The notes beneath the pieces are model-generated. The model searched no databases. It was not told the origin of the DNA and saw nothing but the letters and a program-made list of their open reading frames with translations. Source: an uncultured Nitrospinaceae bacterium (lineage in GTDB: Bacteria > Nitrospinota > Nitrospinia > Nitrospinales > VA-1). From it: a stretch of DNA of 5,272 bases. The DNA is taken from the NCBI GenBank assembly GCA_905182935.1, contig CAJJDL010000095.1, positions 1-5,272 on the forward strand. Direction: 5' to 3'. A program made the position numbers and the translations under genes. Positions 5,226 to 5,272 of this stretch are shown here, one piece after another (position 1 is the first letter of the stretch; every line of letters begins with the position of its first letter).

Positions 5226-5272
5226 AGGTTAGCAGAAGTATTGGAAGTGAGAAAGTTTATATACATATTACC

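Noticed and set aside
5258..5263. TATATA as a -10 box for the transporter
   Set aside because: The -35 position would fall outside the window, and the motif is common in this composition.

Overview
The window is an AT-rich piece of a bacterial chromosome, apparently from a Gram-negative organism. Supporting signs are a lytic transglycosylase, a lipoprotein carrying two haem-binding CxxCH motifs, an HU protein whose C-terminal end resembles those of deltaproteobacteria-like lineages, and an MJ0042-type zinc-ribbon protein with a long acidic tail. The lineage is an inference from these families and from codon use. No RNA gene, CRISPR array, insertion sequence or phage gene is visible.

Layout. 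From 688 leftwards, on the minus strand, runs the N-terminal part of a zinc-ribbon protein whose tail is built from nested acidic repeats; it leaves the window at base 1. A 290-base divergent intergenic region follows, with a near-ideal plus-strand sigma-70 promoter at 815-844. Downstream on the plus strand come an SLT-type lytic transglycosylase (979-1647) and a small predicted dihaem lipoprotein (1744-2106). The lipoprotein start overlaps the stop of a possible 17-codon leader ORF. Bases 2107-2407 hold several hairpins, one possible 25-codon ORF and a strong GC-rich terminator at 2364-2393. HU (2408-2686) lies on the minus strand, with its own promoter and a leader containing a hairpin and two Shine-Dalgarno-like motifs. 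Diverging from it, peptide deformylase (2940-3488) and an unrecognised 115-residue gene (3519-3866) form a likely plus-strand pair. They converge on a 436-residue major facilitator transporter on the minus strand (3915-5225).

How the genes fit together. There is no single pathway. Transglycosylase and lipoprotein lie in the same direction and both act at the envelope. Deformylase and HU are housekeeping genes. The transporter stands alone and its substrate cannot be read from the sequence. I do not see a clear new multi-gene system. The points most worth a second look are the repeat architecture of the zinc-ribbon protein, the overlapping leader ORF before the lipoprotein, the hairpin-rich gap before the strong terminator, and the unrecognised gene after deformylase.
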